Assembly (NCBI RefSeq): GCF_000597725.1
Contig: NZ_JFBL01000020.1
Coordinates: 1-53,894 of the forward strand
Direction of reading: 5' to 3'
Length of the DNA: 53,894 bases
Origin: Sulfurospirillum arcachonense DSM 9755
GTDB lineage: Bacteria > Campylobacterota > Campylobacteria > Campylobacterales > Sulfurospirillaceae
Shown here: piece after piece, positions 15,924 through 25,612 of the stretch
Numbering within the stretch: the stretch's first letter is position 1
How the letters are laid out: each line of letters opens with the position of its first letter
Translations under genes and position numbers: made by a program
Notes under the pieces: generated by a model
Seen by the model: only the letters and a program-made list of their open reading frames with translations
Databases searched by the model: none
Told to the model about the DNA's origin: nothing

Positions 15924-18900
15924 ATGAGCAAATTTACACATTTACATTTACATACAGAATACTCTTTACTTGATGGTGCCAACAAAATAGGAAAACTTGC
16001 AGCAAAATTAAAAGAACAAGGTGTAAAGTCAGTAGCAATGACAGACCACGGTAATATGTTTGGTGCTATAGATTTTTATAAAGTTATGAGAGAAAATGAT
16101 ATTAAGCCTATAATTGGACTTGAAGCGTATATTCATAATCAAGATGAGATAGATGATAAAACAACAAAGCAAAGATTTCATTTGTGTTTGTATGCAAAAA
16201 ATGAGATAGGGTATAAAAACCTTATGTATCTTTCATCCCAAAGTTTTATACATGGTTTTTATTATTATCCTCGTATAAATAAAAAACTTTTAAAAGAGCA
16301 TAGTGAAGGTATTATTTGTAGTGGGGCTTGTTTGCAAGGTGAAGTAAATTGGCATCTTAATACTAACAATCCAAGAAACGTTCAAAATGGTGCAAAAGGG
16401 TATGAGAGGGCTAAAGAGATAGCTTTAGAGTATCAAGAGATATTTGGAGATGATTTTTATCTTGAACTTATGCGTCATGGTATAGCAGATCAACTTTTTA
16501 TAGACGATAGTATTCTTCGTATCTCAAAAGAGACTGGTATAAAAATTATTGCAACCAATGATACTCACTATCCAACACAAGATGATGCAGAAGCTCAAGA
16601 AGCTTTTATGTGTATTGCTATGAATAAAGAGTTTGATGATCCAAATCGTCTTCGTCACTCAGTTCATGAGTTTTATTTAAAAACACCAGAGCAGATGAGT
16701 GAGCTTTTTGCAGATATTCCTGAAGCTATAGCTAATACTCAAGAGATAGTAGATAAATGTAATTTAGAGATAAAATTAGGCGATCCAACTCCTCCAAAAT
16801 TTAAATTTACGCAAGAGTATGCTGCTTCAGAAGGTCATGATATAGATAATGATGATGAGTATTTTAGACTTAAATGTAAAGAGGGATTAGAAGATAGGTT
16901 AAAATTAGTACCTGCAGAGAAACATCAGACTTATTATGACAGATTAGATGTTGAGATGGATATTATTTGTAATATGAATTTCCCTGGATATATGCTCATA
17001 GTTTGGGATTTTATTCGTGAATCAAAAGATCGAGGTGTTCCAGTAGGTCCTGGACGTGGTTCAGCTGCTGGTAGTCTTGTTGCTTTTAGTCTTTATATTA
17101 CAGATATTGACCCTATGCCCTATAATCTACTTTTTGAGAGATTTTTAAATCCTGAACGTATAAGTATGCCAGATATTGATATTGACTTTTGTCAGGCTCG
17201 TCGTGGTGAGATTATAGATTATGTTGTTGAAAAGTACGGTAGATATAATGTTGCTCAAGTTATTACTTTTGGTAAGCTTTTAGCAAAGGGAGTTATCCGT
17301 GATGTTGCAAGAGTTTTAGGACTTCCTTATGCCGAAGCTGATGCTATGGCAAAACTTATACCAGATGAACTTGGAATCACGCTAAATGGCAAGATTAAAA
17401 AAGGTGAGCATATAGATGGTGCTTATCAAAAAGAAGAAAAACTTAGACGCCTTATAGATGAAGACCCACGAATTGCAAGAGTATGGAAGTTTGCACTTGC
17501 ACTTGAAGGACTAAATAGAAACTCTGGTATGCATGCTGCTGGTGTTGTTATTAGTGATGAAGAGCTTTGGCATAAAACACCTCTTTATAAACCATCTGGC
17601 GCTGAACAGCTTGTAACTCAGTATTCATTGAATTACCTTGAAGATGTGGATTTAATCAAATTTGACTTTTTGGGTCTTAAGACTCTAACTGTTTTAGATA
17701 ATGCACTAAAGTTAATTAAAAGAAGATACGATAAAGATATAAACTTTAATGCCCTTGATATGGATAATCCTGAAGTTTATGAGCTTATACGAACAGGCCA
17801 TACAGTAGGTCTTTTTCAGATAGAGTCACAAGGTATGCAATCACTCAATGAAAGGCTAGCACCAAGTGGATTTGAGGATTTAGTCGCTGTACTTGCCTTA
17901 TATCGTCCAGGCCCTATGGAATCAGGTATGCTTGATAACTTTATAGAGAGAAAACATGGAAGACAAAAGGTATATTATCCTTTTGAAGAGGTTAGTTTTG
18001 ATTCACTCAAAGAGACATTAGAACCAACTTATGGAATGATAGTTTATCAAGAACAAGTAATGCAAATAGTTCAAACAGTAGGTGGTTTTAGCTTAGGTTA
18101 TGCAGATATTATCCGTCGTGCAATGGGTAAGAAAAAAGATATGAGTACCTATAGAGATGAGTTTTGTGATGGTGCAGAAAAACAAGGTTATGATAGAGAA
18201 AAATCAGCAGAGCTTTTTAAACTCGTAGAAAAGTTTGCCGGATATGGTTTTAACAAATCTCACTCAGCAGCATATGCCATGATAACATTTCAAACAGCAT
18301 ATTTAAAGACTTATTATCCACAAGAATTTATGGCAGCCCTTTTAACAAGTGAACAAGATAATACTGATAAAGTTGTTAAGTATATTGATGAGGTTAAAAG
18401 ATTGGGTATTAAACTCTCTCCACCATCCATTAATTACTCTCTTACTGAGTTTAATGCTATTACAAATGATGAAGGTGAAGAGACAATTCTTTTTGGTATG
18501 GGTGCTATAAAAGGAGCTGGTGGTAGTGCTATTGGTAGGATTTTAGAAGCAAGAGAAGATGGATTGTTTAAAGATATGAGTGATTTTATGTCTAGGATTG
18601 ATACTTCAAAAGTAAACAAAAGAGTTATAGAATCTCTTATAAAATCAGGGGCATTTGACGAGTTTGGACTAACAAGAAGGGCATTACTTGATCATATAGA
18701 AGTCATTGCAGAAGCTGGTGCAAAGTGTGCCAAAATGAAAAAAGATTCTATTGGTTCACTTTTTGGTGATGAAGAAGAGATGACTTCTATCTCTTTAAAT
18801 ATTGAAAATCTTCCTGAATTTGATGGTAAAAGAGTCCTTGAACTTGAAAAAGAAACAATGGGTTTTTATATTTCAGGTCATCCACTTGATAGTTTTAGAG

Positions 18901-19826
18901 AGCTTATTGAATCCATTCCTCATACACTTTCATCAGAGATTGAAAATGCAAAAAACGGAAAGACTCTTTTTATTGGGAAAGTCGAGAGTATTCAAGAAAG
19001 GATTAGTAAAAAAGGCAATAAATTTGGAATCGTAAATCTTATGGATTTTCACGGCAATATGGAATTTATGGTTTTTGCTAATATCTTAGAAAAACTCCAA
19101 GGGATGAATTTAGAAAATCCAACGGGTTTTCCAATAGAAATAAAAAGAGATGATACAGGTGTTAAGCTTACATGTAAAGATGCGTTGTCTTTGGAAGAGT
19201 TAAATAAAGAAAAAGATAAAACGAAAGTTTTAGAAGAATTAAAAGATGAAATTGATGAAATCTCACATACAAATTCTTCAGAAATACAACGTATTGAGAG
19301 TGGTAAAATATTTTTTATAGGAAAAGTTGATAAAGTTGATGAGAAAGTAAGTAAAAAAGGAAATCCTTATGGTTTTGTAAGTGCTTTAGACTTACATGGC
19401 AATATGGAGTTTATGGTTTTTGAAAAACAACTTGAAAAATTAAATAGTTTAAATATAGAAAAGCCAATAGGTTTTTCTTTAGAAATAACAAAAGACGAAG
19501 AAGATAAGGTGAGAATCTCATGTAAGGGAGTTTTTACTTTAGAAGAAGCAAAGAAGAAAAAAAACAATAAAAATGGAGTTGAAAACAAAATTACTAAAGT
19601 AGAAGAAACACCACTTCCACCTACACGTATACGAGTAGAGTTAAGTGAAAATTTTGATGCAATAGAACAACTCTATGCTTTAGTAAGACAAAATCATGGA
19701 AGAAGTGCAGTTGAACTTGTAATTACTTCAAAATTAGTTGATGTCAAAATGAATACATATATCAATATAAATCCAGCAATATGCCCTGATATAGAGAAGA
19801 TTGAAGGCATTGAGGTAGTAGGGTAG
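15924..19826 (+). CDS. dnaE: DNA polymerase III subunit alpha, with duplicated OB domain
   Basis: Replicative polymerase of 1300 residues. The PHP domain begins FTHLHLHTEYSLLDG; the palm has GPGRGSAAGSLVAF and PDIDIDFCQARRGEIIDYV with catalytic aspartates; later come the GFNKSHSAAYAMITFQTAYLK block and helix-hairpin-helix segments. Near the C-terminus an OB-fold-like unit occurs twice, at about residues 1015-1100 and 1129-1215 (IGKVESIQERISKKGNKFG and IGKVDKVDEKVSKKGNPYG, each followed by HGNMEFMVF). Relatives I know are near 1200 residues with one such unit. The frame opens at 15888, but homology and an AGAAGAA SD favour ATG 15924. It overlaps the next gene by 1 nt. Confidence 0.95.
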   Translation: MSKFTHLHLHTEYSLLDGANKIGKLAAKLKEQGVKSVAMTDHGNMFGAIDFYKVMRENDIKPIIGLEAYIHNQDEIDDKTTKQRFHLCLYAKNEIGYKNLMYLSSQSFIHGFYYYPRINKKLLKEHSEGIICSGACLQGEVNWHLNTNNPRNVQNGAKGYERAKEIALEYQEIFGDDFYLELMRHGIADQLFIDDSILRISKETGIKIIATNDTHYPTQDDAEAQEAFMCIAMNKEFDDPNRLRHSVHEFYLKTPEQMSELFADIPEAIANTQEIVDKCNLEIKLGDPTPPKFKFTQEYAASEGHDIDNDDEYFRLKCKEGLEDRLKLVPAEKHQTYYDRLDVEMDIICNMNFPGYMLIVWDFIRESKDRGVPVGPGRGSAAGSLVAFSLYITDIDPMPYNLLFERFLNPERISMPDIDIDFCQARRGEIIDYVVEKYGRYNVAQVITFGKLLAKGVIRDVARVLGLPYAEADAMAKLIPDELGITLNGKIKKGEHIDGAYQKEEKLRRLIDEDPRIARVWKFALALEGLNRNSGMHAAGVVISDEELWHKTPLYKPSGAEQLVTQYSLNYLEDVDLIKFDFLGLKTLTVLDNALKLIKRRYDKDINFNALDMDNPEVYELIRTGHTVGLFQIESQGMQSLNERLAPSGFEDLVAVLALYRPGPMESGMLDNFIERKHGRQKVYYPFEEVSFDSLKETLEPTYGMIVYQEQVMQIVQTVGGFSLGYADIIRRAMGKKKDMSTYRDEFCDGAEKQGYDREKSAELFKLVEKFAGYGFNKSHSAAYAMITFQTAYLKTYYPQEFMAALLTSEQDNTDKVVKYIDEVKRLGIKLSPPSINYSLTEFNAITNDEGEETILFGMGAIKGAGGSAIGRILEAREDGLFKDMSDFMSRIDTSKVNKRVIESLIKSGAFDEFGLTRRALLDHIEVIAEAGAKCAKMKKDSIGSLFGDEEEMTSISLNIENLPEFDGKRVLELEKETMGFYISGHPLDSFRELIESIPHTLSSEIENAKNGKTLFIGKVESIQERISKKGNKFGIVNLMDFHGNMEFMVFANILEKLQGMNLENPTGFPIEIKRDDTGVKLTCKDALSLEELNKEKDKTKVLEELKDEIDEISHTNSSEIQRIESGKIFFIGKVDKVDEKVSKKGNPYGFVSALDLHGNMEFMVFEKQLEKLNSLNIEKPIGFSLEITKDEEDKVRISCKGVFTLEEAKKKKNNKNGVENKITKVEETPLPPTRIRVELSENFDAIEQLYALVRQNHGRSAVELVITSKLVDVKMNTYININPAICPDIEKIEGIEVVG

Positions 19827-20437
19827 TGAAAACAATAGGGATTAAACTTGAAGAACAACTGTTAGTTCTTTATACTGCATTAAATGATATTTCTCCTATT
19901 TCGATAGAAGTTTGGAAAGAGATAAAACCTTTTTTTCATTCAGTCTCTTTAGAAACTTCAGAGTACCTATTTAAAAGTGGGGATATAGTTGAGGATTTTT
20001 TCTTTTTAACATCAGGCTTAGCTCGTTATTATTATCCAAGAGAAGATGGTAAAGAGTTTAACAAATCTTTTGCTGTAAAAAAAGGTCATTTACTAAGTAG
20101 TATCTCTTCTGTAGCCAAACAAGAACCTTCTGCATTTAGTGTTGAAATTTTATCTCATTTTGAATGTCTATCTATAAAATATAAAGATTTTTTGATGTTA
20201 GGGGATAAATTTGAAGAGTGGAATCATCTCACACTTCGTATTTATGAGGCACTTACGGTTAAAAAAGAGCGTCGTGAGGCTGATTTTTTACTTTTAAGTG
20301 CAACCCAGCGGTATCAAAAGTTTTTAGAAGAGTATAGCGAAGTAGTTGATGTCCTTCCTAATTATCACATCGCATCCTATCTTGGTATTACAGAAGTAGG
20401 ACTCTCTCGCATAAGAGGTTCTTTGGGGTTAACATAG
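19826..20437 (+). CDS. Crp/Fnr-family transcriptional regulator
   Basis: 203 residues: an N-terminal cNMP-binding-like barrel (ETSEYLFKSGDIVEDFFFLTSGLARYYY), a dimerisation helix, and a C-terminal helix-turn-helix (NYHIASYLGITEVGLSRIRGSL). No N-terminal cysteine cluster of the Fnr kind is present, so it is not an Fe-S oxygen sensor of that type. GTG start at 19826 shares a base with the dnaE stop, so its translation is tied to the polymerase gene. It resembles regulators of small detoxification or efflux operons, and it precedes GNAT, EamA, 4-OT and PPOX genes that it may control. Confidence 0.85.
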   Translation: MKTIGIKLEEQLLVLYTALNDISPISIEVWKEIKPFFHSVSLETSEYLFKSGDIVEDFFFLTSGLARYYYPREDGKEFNKSFAVKKGHLLSSISSVAKQEPSAFSVEILSHFECLSIKYKDFLMLGDKFEEWNHLTLRIYEALTVKKERREADFLLLSATQRYQKFLEEYSEVVDVLPNYHIASYLGITEVGLSRIRGSLGLT

Positions 20438-20497
20438 GTTAATGACAAGTTTTATCTTAAATGCTAAAATACAAAAAATCAATAAAAAGAGGGTTCT

Positions 20498-21064
20498 ATG
20501 AAATTAAAAATAGCCGAACTTAGTGATATCGAGAGTATTTTAAAACTTCATTTTAAATATCAAGTAGACTCCATTGCACAAGAAGACAAAAAAGATGGTT
20601 TTGTTACAACAGCGTTTACAAAAGAGCAATTATCAAGCATTATAGAGCAAGAACAAGGTCTTTTTATAGCAATTGAAAATGATGAAGTTGTAGGTTATGT
20701 GATGTCTGCTTCTTGGGAATTTTGGTCTATTTGGCCAATGTTTGTATATATGATAAAAGATTTAGATAGTTTAGAGTATTTAGGACAAACATTGAGTGTG
20801 AAAAACTCATATCAATATGGTCCTGTTTGTATAGATAAAAAGTACAGAGGAAGTGGGTTATTAGAAGAACTTTTTGATTTTGCAAGAGTTGAGATGGCAA
20901 AAAAATATCCTATTTTAGTGACATTTGTAAATAAAATAAATCCTAGATCTTATGCAGCACATACTAAAAAACTTGGGCTAACACTCATACAAGAGTTTGA
21001 ATACAATAACAACTCTTATTATGAGCTGGTTTATGACACATCTAAGCCAGTAAAAAAATCTTAG
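20498..21064 (+). CDS. GNAT-family N-acetyltransferase
   Basis: 188 residues. LKIAELSDIESILKLH is the usual GNAT start; the acetyl-CoA loop appears as VCIDKKYRGSGLLEELFDFAR (Arg/Gly-x-Gly motif), and the C-terminal strand has NPRSYAAHTKKLGLT. Substrate unknown. It begins 60 bp after the Crp/Fnr gene with its own SD (AAGAGGG) and ends 2 bp before the EamA gene, opening a tight six-gene string to 24822. Confidence 0.85.
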   Translation: MKLKIAELSDIESILKLHFKYQVDSIAQEDKKDGFVTTAFTKEQLSSIIEQEQGLFIAIENDEVVGYVMSASWEFWSIWPMFVYMIKDLDSLEYLGQTLSVKNSYQYGPVCIDKKYRGSGLLEELFDFARVEMAKKYPILVTFVNKINPRSYAAHTKKLGLTLIQEFEYNNNSYYELVYDTSKPVKKS

Positions 21065-21066
21065 CT

Positions 21067-21957
21067 ATGATTTTAAAAGATGTTTTTTTAGCCCTTTTAG
21101 TAGTTTTCATTTGGGGAGTGAATTTTACTGTTATTAAAATTGGACTTGAAGAGATACCTCCTATTTTATTTTCTGCTATGAGATTTGCTGTTGTGGCAAT
21201 TCCAGCAGTATTTTTTATACCTTTTCCAAAAACTTCTTATTTAAAAGTACTTGGAGTTGGAGTCTTTTTAGGGGTTATCAAGTTTAGTCTACTTTTTGTT
21301 GCTATGGATGTTGGTATTAGTGCTGGTTTGGCTTCACTTACATTACAAATACAAGTTGTTTTTACTATAGTTTTAAGTATTCTTATTTTTAAAGAGAGTA
21401 TATCAAAAGTACAAATTTTGGGTATAGGTATATCTTTAATAGGATTTGTTTTATTCTTTTTTACTAAGGATGCAAATACAACAATTTTAGGACTTGTTTT
21501 AATACTGCTTGCAGGATTTTCTTGGGCAATTTCAAATTTGATTATGAAAAAAACTCAGGGTGTAGATATATTTCATTTTATGGTTTGGGTGAGTTTAGTG
21601 CCTCCTCTTCCTCTACTTATAATTTCTTATTTTACAGAGACACAAAGTCCATTTAGTCTACTATTTGAGTTATCATTAAAAGGTTGGGGCTCGATTGTAT
21701 TTGTAGGGTTTATCTCTACATTACTTGCTTTTGCTCTTTGGGGGAAACTTCTTAAAACATACTCTTCAGCACTGGTAACTCCTTTTGCTCTTTTAATTCC
21801 GGTAGTAGGGATACTCACTTCAAGTATAATTTTAGATGAAACATTAAACTATACAGAAGTAGCGGGTACTTTACTTGTCATGAGTGGTTTGATTATATGT
21901 GTGTTAGGCTCACGTTTGATAAAAATTTTAATAAGGAAACAAAATGCCATATGTTAA
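21067..21957 (+). CDS. EamA/DMT-family transporter
   Basis: 296 residues with ten predicted membrane helices in two EamA repeats. The first repeat has FIWGVNFTVIKIGLEEIPPILFSAMRFAV, the second GFSWAISNLIMKKTQGVDIFHFMVW, both typical of the drug/metabolite exporter group, as is the ALLIPVVGILTSSIILDETL block. It is probably an exporter of amino acids or small metabolites. It overlaps the 4-OT gene by 14 nt, so the two are translationally coupled. Confidence 0.9.
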   Translation: MILKDVFLALLVVFIWGVNFTVIKIGLEEIPPILFSAMRFAVVAIPAVFFIPFPKTSYLKVLGVGVFLGVIKFSLLFVAMDVGISAGLASLTLQIQVVFTIVLSILIFKESISKVQILGIGISLIGFVLFFFTKDANTTILGLVLILLAGFSWAISNLIMKKTQGVDIFHFMVWVSLVPPLPLLIISYFTETQSPFSLLFELSLKGWGSIVFVGFISTLLAFALWGKLLKTYSSALVTPFALLIPVVGILTSSIILDETLNYTEVAGTLLVMSGLIICVLGSRLIKILIRKQNAIC

Positions 21958-22162
21958 TATAAAAGTTACGAATGAAGGTGTTACTAGTGAACAGAAGCAA
22001 CAACTCATTGAAGGTGCAACGAAGTTATTGCAAGATGTACTTGGCAAAAATCCTGCAACAACTTTTGTGATTATTGAAGAAGTAGAGACGGATAACTGGG
22101 GTATTGCAGGGGAGCAAGTAACAAAAATAAGAAAGAGAAAAGAGAATGAAAAAGATATTTGA
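21944..22162 (+). CDS. 4-oxalocrotonate tautomerase-family protein
   Basis: 72 residues. The catalytic Pro follows the initiator Met (MPYVNIKV), and EQKQQLIEGATKLLQDVLGKNPATTFVIIEEV is the family's helix-strand pattern. Tautomerase-superfamily small subunits act as oligomers on 2-hydroxymuconate-like or other enol substrates; the partner pathway is not visible here. The extra charged tail RKRKENEKDI is unusual for the short family. Overlaps the neighbours on both sides. Confidence 0.85.
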   Translation: MPYVNIKVTNEGVTSEQKQQLIEGATKLLQDVLGKNPATTFVIIEEVETDNWGIAGEQVTKIRKRKENEKDI

Positions 22163-22748
22163 GATTACAGATAAAGAAGTAATAAAAGAAGTTTTAGATA
22201 ACGCAGAGTATGGGACATTGGCACTTTGTGAGGATAATAAACCCTACAATGTACCTATCAATTTTGTTGAGTTTAATGGAAACATATATTTTCATGGTGC
22301 AAAACAAGGCAAAAAAATCAAGATGATAAATGAAAATCAATATGCTTCTTTTTGTGTTGTTGAATCATATTCTATGATACAGTCGTATTTTAGTTCAAAC
22401 GATAACTTAGCATGTCCAGCTACGCAGTTTTTTAAATCTATTATCATGGAAGGTAAAATTGAGTTTGTCAAAGATTATGATGAAAAAGTAAAAATGCTCT
22501 CAGCGATGATGGAAAAACTACAACCAGAAGGAAAATATAAACCTCTAAGTGAAGATGTCTATGAAAAGGCAATAAATGCTACTGAAATTTATAAGCTAGT
22601 TGTAGAAAACAGTGGTGCAAAATTTAAATTTGGGCAACATTTAAATGAGGAGAGATTTACTATGATAATCAAAAATCTTGAAGAAAGAAATAATGAAAAA
22701 GATAGATTAACGATAGAGTTAATGAAAAAGTATTTTGATGAGAAGTGA
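22146..22748 (+). CDS. PPOX-class flavoprotein (pyridoxamine 5'-phosphate oxidase-like, NimA type)
   Basis: 200 residues. The N-terminal split-barrel flavin-binding domain shows GTLALCEDNKPYNVPINFVEFNGNIYFHGAKQGKKIKMINEN, the classic start of NimA-type proteins. FMN or F420-like binding is expected, with reductase or heme-related roles in the family; the substrate is unknown. The last ~60 residues are helical and less conserved. It overlaps the 4-OT gene by 17 nt and the DUF711 gene by 1 nt. Confidence 0.8.
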   Translation: MKKIFEITDKEVIKEVLDNAEYGTLALCEDNKPYNVPINFVEFNGNIYFHGAKQGKKIKMINENQYASFCVVESYSMIQSYFSSNDNLACPATQFFKSIIMEGKIEFVKDYDEKVKMLSAMMEKLQPEGKYKPLSEDVYEKAINATEIYKLVVENSGAKFKFGQHLNEERFTMIIKNLEERNNEKDRLTIELMKKYFDEK

Positions 22749-23977
22749 TGATTTATCAAAATAAAAATCTTTGTAAAGTAAGAACTGTAACTACTTTTAT
22801 AACTTTAAAAAAAGATAAATTAACATGGAAAGAAGAGATTTTAAAAGCTTCGCAGTTTTGTCATGATTTATCATCAAGATTTATCAAAAACGGCTATATA
22901 GTCCAATCGATTCGTATTGTGACCAATGCCTTTGGAGAGTATCTAAACACTTCTAGTTTAGAAAAAGCAAAAGAGGATTTAGAGTATATAAGCAATCTTT
23001 TGAATTCACTTGATGTGCAAAATCTTAGAATAAGATTTGCAATAGGTGAAGCTAAAACTAAAGAAGAAATAGCTCTTTTACCTGAACTAATTCGAGATTT
23101 TGGTGACTTATGTAATACTTGTGTCAATGTTCCTATGGATGAGTTTGGAGTTTTAGATAATCATCTCATAAACTTATCTTCAAGTGCTGTTCAAAAAATC
23201 GCTCAAATAACGCCAAGAGGAGAGGGTAATTTTAACTTTACAGTGAATTTTAATTGTAAATCTTTGATACCTTATTTTCCAGCTTCTTATCATAACAGTA
23301 GTGATAAAAATTGTTTTGTACTAGGTCTTGAAACACCAGATTTGTTAGTAGAAGTTTTAAAAGATTTTAACCTTACATGTAAGGATTTAAATCATAATGA
23401 AAAGTTTAAAAAGTACTATGAGATTATGAGTGAAGCATTACAATACCATGTTGATAATATAAGAGGAATAGTAGAAGATTTTGATACAAAAGAGTTTGTA
23501 TTTAGAGGGATTGATAGCTCAGCTGCTCCTTCAAAAAACTGCTCTTCTATGTGTGAAGTTTATGAAGAATTAGGAGTTGAATATTTTGGTGCAAGTGGAA
23601 GTGTTGAAGCTTCTTCGTTACTTACTAAAGTTTTTAAATCATTAAAAAATATAGAATTAGTTGGTTTTTCAGGTCTTATGTTAGCGGTTACTGAGGATAT
23701 TGGATTGGCTGAGGGTACTATAAAAGAACAGTATGATTTACGCTCTTTGCTTACTTATAGTTCAGTTTGTGGCATAGGATTAGATACGGTACCAATCCCA
23801 GGAGATGTAAGTTTAAAAAAACTTAATGCAATTATGAGAGATACGGGAACTATGGCTTTTCGTTTAAATAAGCCTCTAACGGTGAGAGTTTTTCCTGTTC
23901 CTAATAGAAAAGCTGGTAAAATGACAGCTTTTGAAAGTGATGACTTATGTAATTGCAAAATTTTGGAGGTAAAATAG
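22748..23977 (+). CDS. DUF711 (UPF0210/PFL-like) family protein
   Basis: About 409 residues of the DUF711 family, which shares the glycyl-radical/PFL barrel fold by annotation but lacks a known activity. Recognisable parts are KVRTVTTFITL at the start, the NCCVNVPM-like NTCVNVPMDEFG block, PYFPASYHNS and GFSGLMLAVTEDIGLAEG. Two Cys-containing segments (SKNCSSMCEVYEELG, DLCNCKILEVK) may matter. Starts are GTG 22745 or ATG 22748; the ATG overlaps the previous stop by one base. A TTACATGTAA palindrome is inside (23373). Overlaps the next gene's GTG. Confidence 0.85.
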   Translation: MIYQNKNLCKVRTVTTFITLKKDKLTWKEEILKASQFCHDLSSRFIKNGYIVQSIRIVTNAFGEYLNTSSLEKAKEDLEYISNLLNSLDVQNLRIRFAIGEAKTKEEIALLPELIRDFGDLCNTCVNVPMDEFGVLDNHLINLSSSAVQKIAQITPRGEGNFNFTVNFNCKSLIPYFPASYHNSSDKNCFVLGLETPDLLVEVLKDFNLTCKDLNHNEKFKKYYEIMSEALQYHVDNIRGIVEDFDTKEFVFRGIDSSAAPSKNCSSMCEVYEELGVEYFGASGSVEASSLLTKVFKSLKNIELVGFSGLMLAVTEDIGLAEGTIKEQYDLRSLLTYSSVCGIGLDTVPIPGDVSLKKLNAIMRDTGTMAFRLNKPLTVRVFPVPNRKAGKMTAFESDDLCNCKILEVK

Positions 23978-24822
23978 TGGCATATAATATATTTTTTGAT
24001 ACAGAAACAACGGGTATAGAACCAGAAGATCAAATCATACAGATAGGAGCAATCATAACAGATACAAAGGGTGAGTTATTTAAAGATGGAATTTATAATG
24101 AACTCTGTGCAACAACACTTCCTATTAAACTAAAAGCTATGAGTACACATGGTATAAGAGAAGAAGAACTCAAAGGGAAATTGCCTTTTGAAAAGACAAC
24201 TTTTTGGAATGATTTAAATGAATTAAACAACGAAGAAAATTATCTTATAGCACATAATTTACCATTTGATTTAGGTATGCTTGAAAAACACAAGTTTAAA
24301 AACAATTGTCAAATCATAGATACTTTAAAGTGTGCTATGCATTTGTATGATGTAAAAGTTCCTCATGTAAGTGCAGGGCATGGACAAGAAGATTTAATAG
24401 AAGAAGAAATAAGAGATAAAAACAACAATATTGTTCCAGATTATAAGCTTCAAACATTTAGATACAAACTTTTCTCAAAAGAAGAAGAGGAAACTGAAGC
24501 ACAAAAATATAATGTCGAGATAAAAGCTCATGATGCTATAGGGGATGTTTTGATTTTAAAAATGTTTCTAAAAGAGTTATTTTTACGAGCAAAAAAAGAG
24601 TTTAATCTTAAAAATTCAGAAGTTATGGAAAAGTTAGTTGAACTCTCGAATGAACCTGTAAAACTCAAGATGTTTATTTTTGGAAAATATAGAGGTGTTT
24701 CATTTGAAGATGTTTTACACTCTGATAGAGGGTATCTTGAATGGTTATTAAGAGAACAAGATAAACTTGGTGACAAGTGTGATAAAAATATAAAATATAC
24801 ACTCATGGAATTGTTGAAATAG
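23977..24822 (+). CDS. DEDDh 3'-5' exonuclease (ExoX/DnaQ-like)
   Basis: 281 residues. Motif I is FFDTETTG (Asp, Glu), motif II HNLPFDLGMLE (Asp), motif III HDAIGDVLIL (His, Asp): a complete DEDDh set. The C-terminal ~60 residues (FIFGKYRGVSFEDVLHSDRGYLEWLLRE) match the small domain found at the end of ExoX-type exonucleases. It is therefore a DNA-repair or processing nuclease and not the polymerase proofreading subunit. GTG at 23977 has a perfect SD (GGAGGT, 23965-23970) and shares its first base with the upstream stop; an ATG at 23953 in the same frame is upstream of homology. Confidence 0.85.
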   Translation: MAYNIFFDTETTGIEPEDQIIQIGAIITDTKGELFKDGIYNELCATTLPIKLKAMSTHGIREEELKGKLPFEKTTFWNDLNELNNEENYLIAHNLPFDLGMLEKHKFKNNCQIIDTLKCAMHLYDVKVPHVSAGHGQEDLIEEEIRDKNNNIVPDYKLQTFRYKLFSKEEEETEAQKYNVEIKAHDAIGDVLILKMFLKELFLRAKKEFNLKNSEVMEKLVELSNEPVKLKMFIFGKYRGVSFEDVLHSDRGYLEWLLREQDKLGDKCDKNIKYTLMELLK

Positions 24823-24868
24823 TATTGTTATGTAATTGATTTGTTATCATCATTAGCAATAATATGAT

Positions 24869-25612
24869 ATGAAATATAAATCAATCTTTATATCTGATAT
24901 ACATCTTGGCACTAAATTTTCAAAAGCGGATGAAATTTTAGATTTTATGAAACATAATGAATCTGAAAACCTTTATCTTGTAGGTGATATTATTGATGGC
25001 TGGGCAATGAAACGTAAGTTAAAATGGGCTCAGTCTCACTCCGATGTAATCCAAAAAATTTTAAGAAAAGCACGAAACCATACAAACGTATTTTTTGTGA
25101 TTGGCAATCATGATGATTTTATTCGTCCATTTTTACCTTTAATTTTAGGTGATAGGTTAAAAGTAGATGATTCATTTGAATATGTTTCTGTTAAAAACAA
25201 AAAGTTTTATATAACTCATGGTGATTTTTTTGATTCTATTACTATGACAAAAAAATGGTTAGCAGTTCTTGGCGATTATGGATATGATCTATTATTGCAT
25301 TTAAATAGCATAATTAATTTTTTTAGAAAAAAATTTGGTATAAAAAAGTATTGGTCAATTTCAAAGTATGTAAAAGACAATGTAAAAAAATCGGTGAGTT
25401 TTATTAATGATTTTGAAAATGTTTTAGCAAGACATGCAAAACAAAAAAGTTATGATGGCATCATATGTGGGCATATACATAAGGCTGAAATGAAAGTTGT
25501 AGATGGCATTATTTATATGAACTCTGGAGATTGGGTTGAATCATGTAGTGCTTTAGTTGAGACACTTGAAGGAGATTGGCAATTAGTTGAGTGGAATAAC
25601 TATGAAAATTAG
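24869..25612 (+). CDS. LpxH-like metallophosphoesterase (UDP-2,3-diacylglucosamine diphosphatase family)
   Basis: 247 residues, calcineurin-like fold with all metal motifs: SDIHLGT, VGDIIDGW, GNHDD, THGDFFD and GHIHKAE. The sequence is close to the UDP-2,3-diacylglucosamine diphosphatase group that acts in lipid A synthesis, here the variant with an extra helical insertion around residues 125-175 (WLAVLGDYGYDLLLHLNSIINFFRKKFG). The Mn2+-dependent hydrolysis is inferred from the family. It overlaps the patatin gene by 11 nt, and both act on lipids. Confidence 0.85.
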   Translation: MKYKSIFISDIHLGTKFSKADEILDFMKHNESENLYLVGDIIDGWAMKRKLKWAQSHSDVIQKILRKARNHTNVFFVIGNHDDFIRPFLPLILGDRLKVDDSFEYVSVKNKKFYITHGDFFDSITMTKKWLAVLGDYGYDLLLHLNSIINFFRKKFGIKKYWSISKYVKDNVKKSVSFINDFENVLARHAKQKSYDGIICGHIHKAEMKVVDGIIYMNSGDWVESCSALVETLEGDWQLVEWNNYEN

